Below, one piece after another: positions 45,689 to 54,575 of a DNA stretch of 54,575 nucleotides. The position numbers and the translations under genes were made by a program. The notes under the pieces were generated by a model. The model did no database searches, was not told the origin of the DNA, and saw only the letters and a list, made by a program, of their open reading frames with translations. The DNA is from Nemertoderma westbladi (taxonomy: Eukaryota; Xenacoelomorpha; Nemertodermatida; Nemertodermatidae), in the NCBI GenBank assembly GCA_032718475.1, contig JAUCBJ010007123.1:1-54575 (forward strand), in the 5' to 3' direction. The first letter of the stretch is position 1; each line of letters starts with the position of its first letter.

Positions 45689-45946
45689 CTATTTGACAAC
45701 GTAATTGGCGGTGCCATTGGACTTGGACATGGACTCAGAGGAGATTCTGGTAGTTGGTGGATGTACAGTAGATTGTGTTTCTATTATGACAGTAGGATTC
45801 GTTGCGACAGGTATGGGACTGGAACTACCACTTGTCTGGTAGTTTCGCTTAGGCTCAGGGAGCGCTGAAAAATAGCTTCCAATAACGTTGGTTCCCTCAG
45901 CAGCCCTTTTTAACAACCGCTGCTTATTTTGTTGACGCCCTGGCAT
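45689..45946 (-). pseudogene. Possible N-terminal remnant of a hAT transposase
   Basis: The minus frame from the Met at 45946 reads MPGRQQNKQRLLKRAAEGTN then VIGSYFSALPEPKR and a Ser/Thr/Pro-rich tail, ending in TAA at 45689. A short basic start followed by a hydrophobic-aromatic SYF motif resembles the leader of ZMYM/hAT (Dimer_Tnp_hAT) proteins. It sits inside a hAT-like element, which supports the reading. No BED finger, RNase H-like core or dimerisation domain follows, so the identification is tentative. Confidence 0.35.
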
Positions 45947-46569
45947 ACCGGCACTTAAATAGTAAGTCAAGCCTATAGGCCCTATACAAAGAAATAAATA
46001 ATACAATGGAAGAATCAAGAATAGCCTAATAATTACCGGGCCTGCTGGACTATCTGACTATAAACTAGAACTGTAGCCTTAGCCTAAACGGCACTTATAT
46101 GACATCGGGCACGCACTTACATTTTCAATTTTTTTTAAATCAGTATTTTATGTAAAACGGTACCGGTATGCATTGTAAATTTATGAATCATAATGTTACA
46201 TTTTTTTTAAAAAAAATTTGTTCTAGAACAAAAATATTTATCAAGATTGATAGTTTACATAACACGTAATTTTAAAATGTATGTAATGTACCCATGTCGT
46301 AGGCCTATAAGTGCCGCCTGAACTACTGCATCAGAAAGTTCAGAATGCGACAAGTTATGTGGTGCAATAAAAAATAAAACCTGGAGGTGGTTAGGGTTAC
46401 AGTTACCAGTAACAGGTATGCCTAAACTGGTAAAAATGCAGAAATGTGATTTGATGGTTGGTTACGGTACCGTACCCATGCAGCTAAACTTATATTTTAG
46501 GCAATCGCATCTTACAGCCTATAATAATTCAGGAAAATCGGCTGATTATAACAAAATCAAACCAGCTAT

Positions 46570-46935
46570 TTAGTATAAAAGTATACAGGTAGTAGGACAG
46601 TACTGGTGGTCTGGTATTGCTACCAGTAGTATACTAAGGTTGAATTGAATTGCCGACCTATTGTCTGTTAGTTGCTTGTTGCTGCTACCCGTACATAAAA
46701 GTATACAGGAAGTAGGACAGTACTGGTGGTCTGGTATTGCTACCAGTAGTATACTAAGGTTGAATTGAATTGCCGACCTATTGTCTGTTAGTTGCTTGTT
46801 GCTGCTACCCGTACATAAAAGTATACAGGAAGTAGGACAGTACTGGTGGTCTGGTATTGCTACCAATAGTATACAAAGGTTGAATTGAATTGCCGACCTA
46901 TTGTCTGTTAGTTGCTTGTTGCTGCTACCTGTACT
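46570..46935. repeat. 120-bp tandem repeat (three copies) in the hAT-like element
   Basis: Three nearly identical units begin ataaaagtatacagg at ~46576, 46696 and 46816. Because 120 is a multiple of three, a repetitive open frame results (123 codons, minus), which I take to be incidental. Confidence 0.95.
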
Positions 46936-47257
46936 AAACACTAAACCGAAAGTAAAATGAACTAAACATTGAAAATATATAAATAACTTGCAGGTAATGT
47001 AATAGAGGTGTAGTGTGTAGTGGTATCGGTATGATGTTCACTGTTGACAGCAAGTAATACCAGAAGACCCAGTAATATAAATGGACAGAAATCTGATTAG
47101 AATAAGATTCAAGTGACTGTGTGTTCTTTTGGTTTAATAATTACACAACAATTTTTGTATTAGTCCACAATGAAAATATATTCATCCAATTGCGGACCTT
47201 TTCTCACTTTTTGGGGGGTGCAGCTGCACCCCTTGCACCCCATTGGCGCCGGCCATG

Positions 47258-47645
47258 TGTATGGTATATCTGTTCCATGACCAGATTTATATCCCATTTG
47301 TAGTGGACTTGTGTCAATTCGTTTTATGTCATCTGCTACCATTATTTCCCAGATTTTCGCCAGCACGGATATAACGGAGATACCTCTGTAGCTCCCATTT
47401 TTATAAATGTCTCGATTTCCACTTTTTAGTTGAGGTAGAAGAAGGCTAGTTGTTAGAACATCTGGGAATGACTTTAATCTGTGAATGGTATTGTATAGAG
47501 TGGCAAGATAAGAACATAGCTCTTCTGAGAGGCTAACCCTTAGATGTTCAGAAACTAGGTTGTGACTATCTGCTGCTTTACCCATGTTCAGTTTGCGGAT
47601 AGCAGTATCTACATCGGCTGAGGAAAATGCTTTAATATGTCCCAA
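47258..47645 (-). pseudogene. LINE reverse transcriptase, N-terminal part
   Basis: The frame reads IKAFSSADVDTAIRKLNMGK, AADSHNLVSEHLR, LTTSLLLPQLKSGNRDIYKN and GSYRGISVISVLAKIWEIMV, the standard first RT motifs of LINEs, and reaches the hAT insertion at GHGTDIPYT. It is separated from the upstream linker by a stop at ~47676. Confidence 0.9.
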
Positions 47646-47675
47646 GGCATCTGCTGTTGTCTTCTCATTGGGATG

Positions 47676-49130
47676 TCAAGTTTGTTCCCCAATTTCCTTT
47701 GGATTGAAACATTTATTATAATGGTTTACCAGATTATTCGCATTGACATCTAACATGCTTGTGTTTCCTTCTGCCTTAAGCAGATTCCAAAACTTAGTGC
47801 GATTTGATTTGCAAGAATCTGTTAAGTTACGGATATGCTCCCAGTATGCATTTTGTTCTAAGCGACTCTTTAGCCTTCTATATTCTAAATCTGCAATTGT
47901 CATTTTCTGACCTGTTTTGTGCAAAGATTTCAGCTTATCTAGTTGCCCCCAATTTGCAGCAGCTTGTTTGGGAACATATGCAGGTTTCAATTTATGCCTA
48001 CGTGGGTACACTAACACTACGGGTATGTTATCCTTTGCAGCATCATTTAGAACACCAATTAGTGTTTTTGACATTGAATTTGATGCACTAGCTTCCTCAT
48101 ATTCAGATTCTTTATCTTTATGGTTTATATCCCTTAATTTAGTTGTAACACAGTTTTTGTACTCACACAACTGGTCTTTCGTTGCTCTTTTGAACATATA
48201 AACAGGAGACCTTTTCTTCTTCAAAATATTATTGCTTTGTGTATTGGTAACATTTTCTGATTCATCGAGTGTGAACGTCACCCATACCGCTGTGTGGTCT
48301 GACTTATTAAGTGGCTGTGGGTCAAGAACATTGCTAGTTTCTGTGCAGGCAGAGATATTTACTGATGTCACTACATGGTCTATTAATGAAGATCGAGTGA
48401 CTTGTCCAAAAATATTTTTAAATCTGTATGACACCGGTTGGATACCCGATGGCCTTGTTGTATTAACTGTTACGAGTCCAAAGGGCTATATTATATGATC
48501 ATTAAATACATATTTAAAGTCTCCAGTATTGGAAGGTTGACTATATAGCATATTGGAAAGAACATTGCAGTTTATGTCCCCAGCAATAATAATTTCGAAG
48601 TCTTTTTCTATTGAGTCCTGTAATGATGCACTCAGGCTAGCACAGACTTCGAGGAAGTGTATCCTATCTTCGGGATCTCCACAATTGGCAGGCATATATA
48701 TATATTCCAAAAAGATCAATATCTTTGGTAAACAGGCCTTTTATTGATAGTCCAACTATGCGATCACTGACTGTATGGATTTTTGAGCAATGTTGATAAA
48801 TTTCTTCTTTGGTAATTATGGCTACTCCCCCTTCCCCACGCACTCTTGTTTTTGTATTTAACATACCATCTGCTACTGAGTATGAACACTTATAGCCTTT
48901 TGGAAGCCGTTTGTGGTTGAAGTAGTATAGTGATTCTCTGGAACCTAGCCAATGTTCTTGTAACACAAGAATATCTGGATTTTCTGTGAGAACAAGTGAA
49001 AAAATATATTCAATGTTTCGTTTGTAACCTTTACAGTTGAAACTTAAGACCTTTAAGTGTCTTGTAGAGTTTAATTTCTTATGAATTGTTGAACTAGTTG
49101 AGTCATCTTTTATACCCTTGCTACTATTGT
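47676..49130 (-). pseudogene. LINE endonuclease and linker (several frameshifts)
   Basis: Reading leftwards from ~49090: LKVLSFNCKGYKRN (catalytic Asn), DILVLQEHWLG (catalytic Glu) and GEGGVAIITKEE. A frame change falls in a (ta)n stretch at ~48695-48705; the next frame gives YIYMPANCGDPEDRIHFLEV and IIIAGDINCN (catalytic Asp/Asn). After another shift at ~48480 come SLIDHVVTS and NKSDHTAVWVTF (the catalytic Asp-His). A 150-residue linker to ~47676 follows. All catalytic residues of an APE-type endonuclease are recognisable, but the reading frame is broken at least three times. Confidence 0.9.
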
Positions 49131-49313
49131 AATCCGAAATATGGCACTGTTGTGGTATAGCTGTGCAGGGTGGGAAATTGTATTTAAAAACACTGTCTCA
49201 ATACACTGTGAATATAATTTTGGTATTGAATATGTTGGTTGTAAGGTGTTGGTAGGCATATTCTTCTGTTGTTGTGTAGGGGGTTCGATATTTTCAAACA
49301 ACCATGTGTCATA

Positions 49314-49853
49314 TTAAATTGTCTGTTTGCAGCAGAATATACATCTTCTTTCCTGTGTTGTACATGGCTTACTCACATGGTTTACTCTACTATGTATGAA
49401 TAATTTCTTATCATTGCTGTAGAGGTTTGTACTTTGCCCAGGATAGGAATAACAATAATTATTACTATTAATATTATTATTATTAACTTCTTGCACTTTC
49501 ACATTTTGGCCAGGCCACATACTCTCTTGTAGATATGTTGTGAGATCAGCTGCCTCAATTGTTACCTTGGCTTCCTTGAGATAGCCTCTGTTATTGACCA
49601 ATACATTAATTGGGTGCTTACCAGTTTGTTGAAAACAGAAGTTCGAGATAATGTGTGAGCTGGAGTTGGCAGGAAGACCAGATACTAGTATATACTTCTT
49701 AGGAATACTCGATTCAATGGTATTATTACCAGTTTCTTGTGCATGATTACTTTTGGGTAAAGATGCCTTACTGGTTTGAGGTTTATCTCTGTGAGTAGAT
49801 ATTTTACCTATTTTGTCCTTAGTTATTTCTGAGACATTTTCTTTGTTACTCAT
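49314..49853 (-). pseudogene. LINE ORF1-like protein
   Basis: A 179-codon frame with a Lys/Ser/Thr-rich N-terminus, then KKYILVSGLPANSSSHIISN and KEAKVTIEAADLTTYLQESM plus WPGQNVKVQEV. This resembles the nucleic-acid-binding ORF1 proteins of CR1/L2-like LINEs. It ends with RRCIFCCKQTI; a zinc-knuckle may have continued past the stop. It is placed just before the endonuclease frame, as expected for ORF1. Confidence 0.6.
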
Positions 49854-49924
49854 TTCCTTAAAGCCACTCGATATAGTTCTGAGTTTTTAGGAACTTATCG
49901 CCCCTGGGTCTTTATCGGGATGTA

Positions 49925-50956
49925 GGACAATTCGGTCCCGGACAATTCGGTCCCGGACAATTCGGTCCGGACAATTCGGTCCCGGACAATTCGGTCCCGG
50001 ACAATTCGGTCCCAAAACACTAAATAAATGGGACCGAATTGTCCGGGACCGAATTGTCCGGGACCGAATTGTCCTAGGACCGAATTGTCCTAGGACCGAA
50101 TTGTCCGGGACCGAATTGTCCGGGACCGAATTTGTTATGGTAGCTAGTGTTATTTACTTGCTAGAATTTTTTGAAATTTTAAAAATACTGTATTTTTTTT
50201 ATTTTCGTTATTGGTAGTGTTCGAGAACATTGTTATATATTATTTATTAAGGTGTAGCTAGTGTTTTTTGTTACTAGCATTTCCTTGAAATTATTAAAAC
50301 ACTTGTGTAAACATTGATATTTCAGAATTAGGTCTAAACTGTTGCTGATTATATTAATTACCAACAATATTGATGATATTATAACAGTCCCTGAATGAGA
50401 TCCAGCTATTATCTAAGATAATAATTTAGGCTTGTTAACCAACCAACAACACATACAGTATACTTACGCAGTATATAAAAAAAATATGTTTTAAACATTT
50501 TAAATACATACTATCACTAGCTAGTAAATAATTCACAAGCTCCGTAAAAACACCATAATAGCTACCATAACTAATAATGTTAACAAAAAAAAGTAAAATT
50601 TTTTTATTTTTAAAAGAATACTAGCTAATAAAAAAAACACTAGCTACCATATAATAATATATATTAAGGTTCTAGAACATTTACCATTATATAGTACCAA
50701 TTAAATTTGGTCCCGGACAATTCGGTCCTGGACAATTCGGTCCCGGACAATTCGGTCCCGGACAATTCGGTCCCATTAATATGCATGTTTTGGGACCGAA
50801 TTATCCTAGTCAGTATCCGGACAATTCGGTCCCGGACAATTCGGTCCCAAAACACAAAATTAATAGGACCGAATTGTCCGGGACCGAATTGTCCGGGACC
50901 GAATTGTCCGGGACCGAATTGTCCGGACCGAATTGTCCGGGACCGAATTGTCCTGC
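49925..50956. mobile_element. Nested palindromic foldback element built of ggacaattcggtccc units
   Basis: Block 1 (49925-50131) has about six forward units ggacaattcggtccc, a short spacer (aaaacactaaataaat), then about six inverse units gggaccgaattgtcc. Block 2 (50707-50956) has the same design. The ~575-bp middle has its own inverted words (atggtagctagtgtt near 50139; aacactagctaccat near 50637). Flanking DNA on both sides carries tttatcgcccctg words. The structure fits a foldback element with tandem-repeat arms. No coding capacity; open frames through the arrays are repeat artefacts. Confidence 0.8.
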
Positions 50957-51149
50957 TTCCCTTTATCGACCCCGAGTCTTTATCGCCCCTGTCATTATAT
51001 ATACAGGATACTTTCCACCAACTTTCTCATACTTCCTAAAAGTCACATACTTTACTGTAGTTATAGTTTACATTTATATTTATACTGAAATAGTTTCAGG
51101 TAGAAGATACCTACAGTTATAAATTATATTATTCATATTTTCTTTCTCA

Positions 51150-51245
51150 ATTCATAGACTAAGCAGCAGCTTGATTTAGTGTTAACAATCTCGGCTTTCA
51201 TTCTGGAGGCTCAAGGTTCGATCCCTGGACGACGCATAAATGAGA
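51150..51245 (+). mobile_element. tRNA-like SINE head
   Basis: cagcttgatttagtgttaac (A-box region), then ctcggctttcattctggagg (anticodon-arm region) and aggttcgatccctgg (B box/T-arm) are spaced as in a tRNA. The acceptor stem does not pair and no CCA-ready 3' end is present, so this is a tRNA-derived SINE head, not a tRNA gene. Confidence 0.6.
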
Positions 51246-51249
51246 ACCA

Positions 51250-51625
51250 TGGTAATTTGGAAAACAGAGTGTAAGGGTTTACTGTGGAAGGTCACCCACT
51301 GTGGAGAACAGGCATTCCTTTGGGAAACAGAGTGAAAGGGCTTACTGTGAAAGATCACCCATGGTGGTGGGTGAACAGGCATTCCTTTGGGAAACAGAGT
51401 GGAAGGGTTTACTATGTAAGATCACCCATGGTGGTGAACAGGCATTCCTTCAGGAAACGTGGTGGAATGGTTTACTGTGGAAGATCACCCATGGTGGTGA
51501 ACAGGCATTCCTTTTTGGAAACAGAGTGGGAGGGTTTATTGTGGAAGATCACCCACTGTGGAGAACAGGCATTCCTTTGGGAAACAGAGTGGAAGGGTTT
51601 AATGTGAAAGATCACCCTTAGAAAG
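51250..51625. repeat. ~64-bp minisatellite downstream of the SINE head
   Basis: About six units, with aggcattcctttgggaaaca at ~51310, 51377, 51440, 51503 and 51567. Each also has agtggaagggtttactgtg and a gatcacccatggtgg word. It directly follows the SINE head and may derive from SINE body sequence. Confidence 0.93.
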
Positions 51626-51730
51626 GCATTCACTAGCTTACTGAGCCTAAATGTTACCATTTTAATCAACTCGATTTATTTTAACGTATTTTTTGCAATA
51701 GACCTTTGTACATATTATTCAAATTTTACC

Positions 51731-52874
51731 GGATGATTCTAAATTAGGAAAACACTAGTAAAACAGTAAAACACTAGGAAAACATAGGAAGAGTACTGTA
51801 AAACACACGGAAAACAGTGAAAATATTGATCAGCAGGGATGAATTTAACACATGTAATTCTCTGAATTGACAATCCTAAATGTACTCCTCGCATAGCACC
51901 CCTTAAGTAATCACCGTAAAACATAGGGAAAACACTATAAAAACACTATAAACCTTCCGGAAAACAGTGAAAAAATTGATCAGCATTAAATTTTACCTAT
52001 ATGCTGCAAAAAAATAAGTTGAAAGAGTCTAATACTGCCCAGAAAGCTTGTTGCCAGGCAACCAAAGAACTGTAACCAATCAGCATACGGTGCTGTATCA
52101 GTACAGCAGTACTATCCTTGTTTTACCGGTCAGTTGGTAGAGGCGCAAAGTACCAGTATTGCTGTATTCTGGTAGGCCTATTACCTGATTACAGATTACA
52201 GTATTAGTGCTGTAGTGCAGTAGTGTAATGCTGTAATGTCCCATGGCTATGGCACTATCTCTGTAACCAGGCTGGCTGTCTTAATACTGTAATGCTTACC
52301 GGTACTACTCAGCTACTAAATATAGAAATATTTACAGCTTTAACTAACCCTAACAATACTGCAATATCTGAATACTGGAATACACTACTGCACTACAGCA
52401 CTAATACTGTAATCTGTAATCAGGTAATAGGCCTACCAGAATACAGCAATACTGGTACTTTGCGCCTCTACCGACTGACCGGTAAAACAAGGATAGTACT
52501 GCTGTACTGATACTGCACCGTATGCTGATTGGTTACAGTTCTTTGGTTGCCTGGCAACAAGCTTTCTGGGCAGTATTAGACTCTTTCAATTTATTTTTTT
52601 GCAGCATATAGGTAAAATTTAATGCTGATCAATTTTTTCACTGTTTTCCGGAAGGTTTATAGTGTTTTTATAGTGTTTTCCCTATGTTTTACGGTGATTA
52701 CTTAAGGGGTGCTATGCGAGGAGTACATTTAGGATTGTCAATTCAGAGAAGTACATGTGTTAAATTTCCTGCTGATCAATATTTTCACTGTTTTCCGGGT
52801 GTTTTACAGTACTTTTCTTATGTTTTCCTAGTGTTTTACCGTTTTACTAGTGTTTTCCTAATTTAGAACTATCC
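51731..52874. mobile_element. ~1.14-kb near-perfect palindrome (foldback element)
   Basis: Left arm 51731-52227 and right arm 52381-52874 are inverse copies differing by few substitutions and small indels; the loop is ~153 bp. Anchors: gcccagaaagcttgttgcca (52037) against tggcaacaagctttctgggc (52552-52571). Outer arm parts carry repeated gaaaacacta-type words. No coding capacity. The arms' similarity indicates a recent origin or ongoing homogenisation. Confidence 0.93.
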
Positions 52875-53100
52875 AATTTTACCCATGCCAGTATACATGC
52901 AGTTTAATTATTAATGATTTTAAAATACTCTATTTTTAACATATTTTATAACATATTGTTTTTATTTATAATATTTGTAGGCCTACTTAGGCAATTCAAT
53001 GTATGTCCTGTGTCTCGTAATTTAACTACAGTATATAGATACAGTCTCTTGTGATACTAATAAACAATACGAATACCAATACCTACTCCCATTCGAAATT
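52875..53100. other. AT-rich spacer
   Basis: No feature seen apart from a taggcctac word. Confidence 0.4.
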
Positions 53101-53114
53101 CATATTGTCACCGT

Positions 53115-53275
53115 GGGGATAAGTCACCAGGAGCGATAAAGACCCAGGGGCGATAAAGACCCGGGGGAGATATGTTCCCAAGGGGCAATAAAGGACCATT
53201 TGAGGGGCGATAAGTTCCCAGGGGGCGGGCGATAAGGGCCAGGGGAGATAAAGGTGCAAGGGGCGATAAGGCCCT
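53115..53275. repeat. Diverged gataaagacccaggggc array
   Basis: Seven or eight units of about 17-25 bp with consensus ggggcgataaagacccagg. The same words occur in inverse on both sides of the foldback element (49890-49915 and 50957-50992). Noncoding. Confidence 0.85.
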
Positions 53276-53291
53276 ACAATCGTTACGATGG

Positions 53292-53432
53292 TCCCCAACG
53301 GCCATCGTTTTAACAACGTAATATCCATCTATTGGGACTATTTTCGGTGAATTTATGCCGAGTAAATTACCTTGTCGTCGACCAGCGGATGATAATTAAG
53401 TTTTTGTTTTGAAAACGATGGCCGTTGTTGGA
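53292..53432. mobile_element. Small TIR element (MITE-like), copy 2
   Basis: Same ~20-bp inverted termini and interior as 1560-1691, with a 9-10-bp insertion (tattgggac region). The two copies lie 51.7 kb apart in the same orientation. Confidence 0.75.
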
Positions 53433-53524
53433 TTTTTTTAAATATTAAACATAAAACTCAAATTAAATTAAATTCACTTCAAACTAAAGAAGGAAATTAA
53501 TAAGTAATTACGGGAGATCCTTTA

Positions 53525-53680
53525 AGGGTCCTTTAAGATGCGTCTCATGAAAGTCGTGGGCTGTCCAACATGCTTATTTTCCCATGAGGCTGCCAAAGCA
53601 CAAGATTGTGCACAAGCTGGTCCTCACGGCGAAAACAATGTCGTGCAAGGCGGAGGCGGCTTTGTTCAAGTTTTAAACTT
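53525..53680 (-). pseudogene. 3' end of a non-LTR retrotransposon ORF2 (fragment 2)
   Basis: Minus-strand translation gives LRLARHCFRREDQLVHNLVL then WQPHG, matching the tail at 10077-10320. The frame then breaks. It shares cctttaagatgcgtctcatg with the first copy. Both fragments follow the same minus-strand orientation and belong to one LINE family. Confidence 0.7.
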
Positions 53681-54211
53681 GGCGGGACCAGTGGGACACC
53701 TTGACATATAGACAATTAGCCTATTTCCGCAGTAGGCAGTTTTTGACATTGAAAATATTTAGTCGTCTATTTTTTTATCCATATAAAACGTACCTGCACC
53801 GGGAATGTGCGCAATCCAATATAAACATCATCCCACACTCAGGTATGCGGCATGGATATTTAGTACTAGTGGGACGTTTTATTATTACAGTTTTATTATT
53901 TAAACACACAAATATTACCGGTTCCTTAATAATTTATATCATGGTCAAAGCTAATCCTAATCCCCCATATATATTTATTGATCTACGAAATACGAAAATT
54001 TATTATTCGTTTTATAACATACAAATGCCAATTAGGGATATTCGATCCTGTGATATTCAGAACGAAAAAATACTACGAAACGAAATACAAAAATTAGATT
54101 ATCTATCGTAATTAATATATCGTCACGTCAAATTAACAATAAATTATTAAATTAATATTTATTGTAATTATTATTCTAGTCCAAACAATAAAAGCGAACC
54201 AAGAGCACACA
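53681..54211. other. AT-rich DNA with one unassigned open frame
   Basis: A plus frame of 136 codons (53701-54111) has a Tyr/Ile/Asn-rich composition typical of chance frames in AT-rich DNA and no motif I recognise. It begins at TTG; the first ATG is well inside. I do not call it a gene. Confidence 0.3.
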
Positions 54212-54400
54212 GGTTAGTTTCATTCTACAGTAGCTGTAAAATGGGTTGATCCGATTGGTTAGTTTCATTCTACTGTAGCTGTAAAATGGGTTGATCTGAT
54301 TGGTTAGTTTCATTCTACAGTAGCTGTAAAATGGGTTGATCCGATTGGTTAGTTTCATTCTACTGTAGCTGTAAAATGGGTTGATCTGATTGGTTAGTTT
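54212..54400. repeat. 45-bp tandem repeat organised as 90-bp dimers
   Basis: ggttagtttcattctac starts at 54212, 54257, 54302 and 54347, with a partial fifth unit at 54392. Units alternate between acagtag...ccgatt and actgtag...ctgatt variants, so the true repeat is a 90-bp dimer copied twice. The multiple-of-three length leaves an open frame on the minus strand that is not a gene. Confidence 0.95.
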
Positions 54401-54575
54401 ACACTGCAGATATTCTTTAACCATATCGTGATTTTGTTGGCACTGTTAGAAAGCTGGCCATCAGGATTCCAAATATGTAACACAATCTGAATTTCGTTGA
54501 AAAATTGCTGCTGAGATATGGGCGTTCAACTAATTACTTACGGTACTTGTTCAACAATAATTTTACCTGCTCTAT

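Larger units (their letters stand above)
44974..47257. mobile_element. 2284-bp hAT-like transposon inserted in the LINE
   Basis: An exact 8-bp duplication, tgtatggt, flanks it (44966-44973 and 47258-47265). The ends are inverted: catggccggcgccagg at the left and tggcgccggccatg at the right, with subterminal ggggggtgca/tgcacccc words. The right end has a gggtgcagctgcaccc palindrome. It interrupts the RT coding sequence cleanly, so it is younger than the LINE. It contains a short transposase-like remnant, a 120-bp tandem repeat and a ~45-bp repeat shared with TAF9 intron 1. No full transposase. Confidence 0.92.
44115..49860 (-). mobile_element. Decayed non-LTR retrotransposon, split by a nested hAT-like element
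   Basis: Minus-strand order, right to left: ORF1-like 49314-49853, endonuclease ~49090-48230, linker, RT N-terminal part 47645-47258, hAT insertion 44974-47257, RT C-terminal part 44973-44115. It therefore carries most of a two-ORF LINE, but with several frameshifts and stops. The two RT halves join across the insertion once one copy of the 8-bp target duplication is removed: ...GHGTDIPYT meets MLANKLLKHFN. Clade not assigned; the LQEHWL and YADD motifs fit the broad CR1/L2/Jockey range. Confidence 0.9.

Noticed and set aside
46570-46941. Open frame of 123 codons (minus)
   Set aside because: It is produced by three copies of a 120-bp tandem repeat in a transposon; no family signature.
50664-51122. 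Open frames reading repeated NSVPD and GTELS
   Set aside because: Translations of the palindromic ggacaattcggtccc array; not protein coding.
51150-51245. tRNA gene
   Set aside because: A- and B-box-like words are present, but the acceptor stem does not pair. A SINE head fits better.
51284-51621. Open frames of ~106 codons over the 64-bp repeats
   Set aside because: Artefact of a minisatellite with few stops; units shift frame and no motif is present.
53701-54111. Open frame of 136 codons (plus)
   Set aside because: Starts at TTG, Ile/Tyr/Asn-rich as expected of AT-rich noncoding DNA, and no recognisable motif.
54176-54424. Open frame of 82 codons (minus) with repeated KLTNQINPFYSYSRM
   Set aside because: Created by the 45-bp repeat, whose length is a multiple of three.

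Overview
The window is nuclear DNA of an animal, probably a marine invertebrate. It has GT-AG introns, a TFIID subunit (TAF9), a DNA-repair factor of APLF type, a VPS33B-type membrane-trafficking protein, C2H2 zinc-finger genes, non-LTR retrotransposons and hAT-like DNA transposons. Nothing in it is bacterial. Coding exons are GC-rich islands in AT-rich, repeat-dominated DNA. I cannot place the species from sequence alone; frequent taggccta and taccggta words and many poly-C tracts are striking but not diagnostic.

Layout. 1-1500: partial C2H2 zinc-finger gene (minus), duplicated at 41.2-43.2 kb. 1.5-7.2 kb: small inverted-repeat elements, a poly-C minisatellite and a large foldback structure enclosing a 43-bp satellite. 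7.2-9.0 kb: intact intronless VPS33B (minus). 9-13.3 kb: retrotransposon debris, a 181-bp MITE and ~150-bp tandem repeats. 13.5-18.1 kb: diverged inverted repeats enclosing a 5'-truncated LINE. 18.6-19.2 kb: small TIR element. 19.4-23.3 kb: APLF-like gene followed by three-exon TAF9, both plus strand. 23.4-25.6 kb: a 1003-bp hAT-like element and a second TIR element. 25.7-33.6 kb: ~8 kb of 16-bp satellite with higher-order structure. 33.6-39.4 kb: purine-rich region with a decayed multidomain ORF (possible DEDD exonuclease, charged helix, three CCHC knuckles), hairpins and a possible LTR start. 41.2-43.2 kb: full zinc-finger gene. 44-49.9 kb: decayed LINE split by a 2284-bp hAT-like element with an 8-bp target duplication. 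49.9-54.6 kb: nested palindromes, minisatellites, a tRNA-like SINE head and a ~1.14-kb palindrome.

The intact host genes are VPS33B, the APLF-like gene, TAF9, and the zinc-finger gene in one complete and one edge-cut copy. They share no pathway. The most unusual content is the purine-rich ORF cluster at 35.7-38.2 kb and the density of foldback elements. Promoters and UTR ends cannot be set without transcripts.
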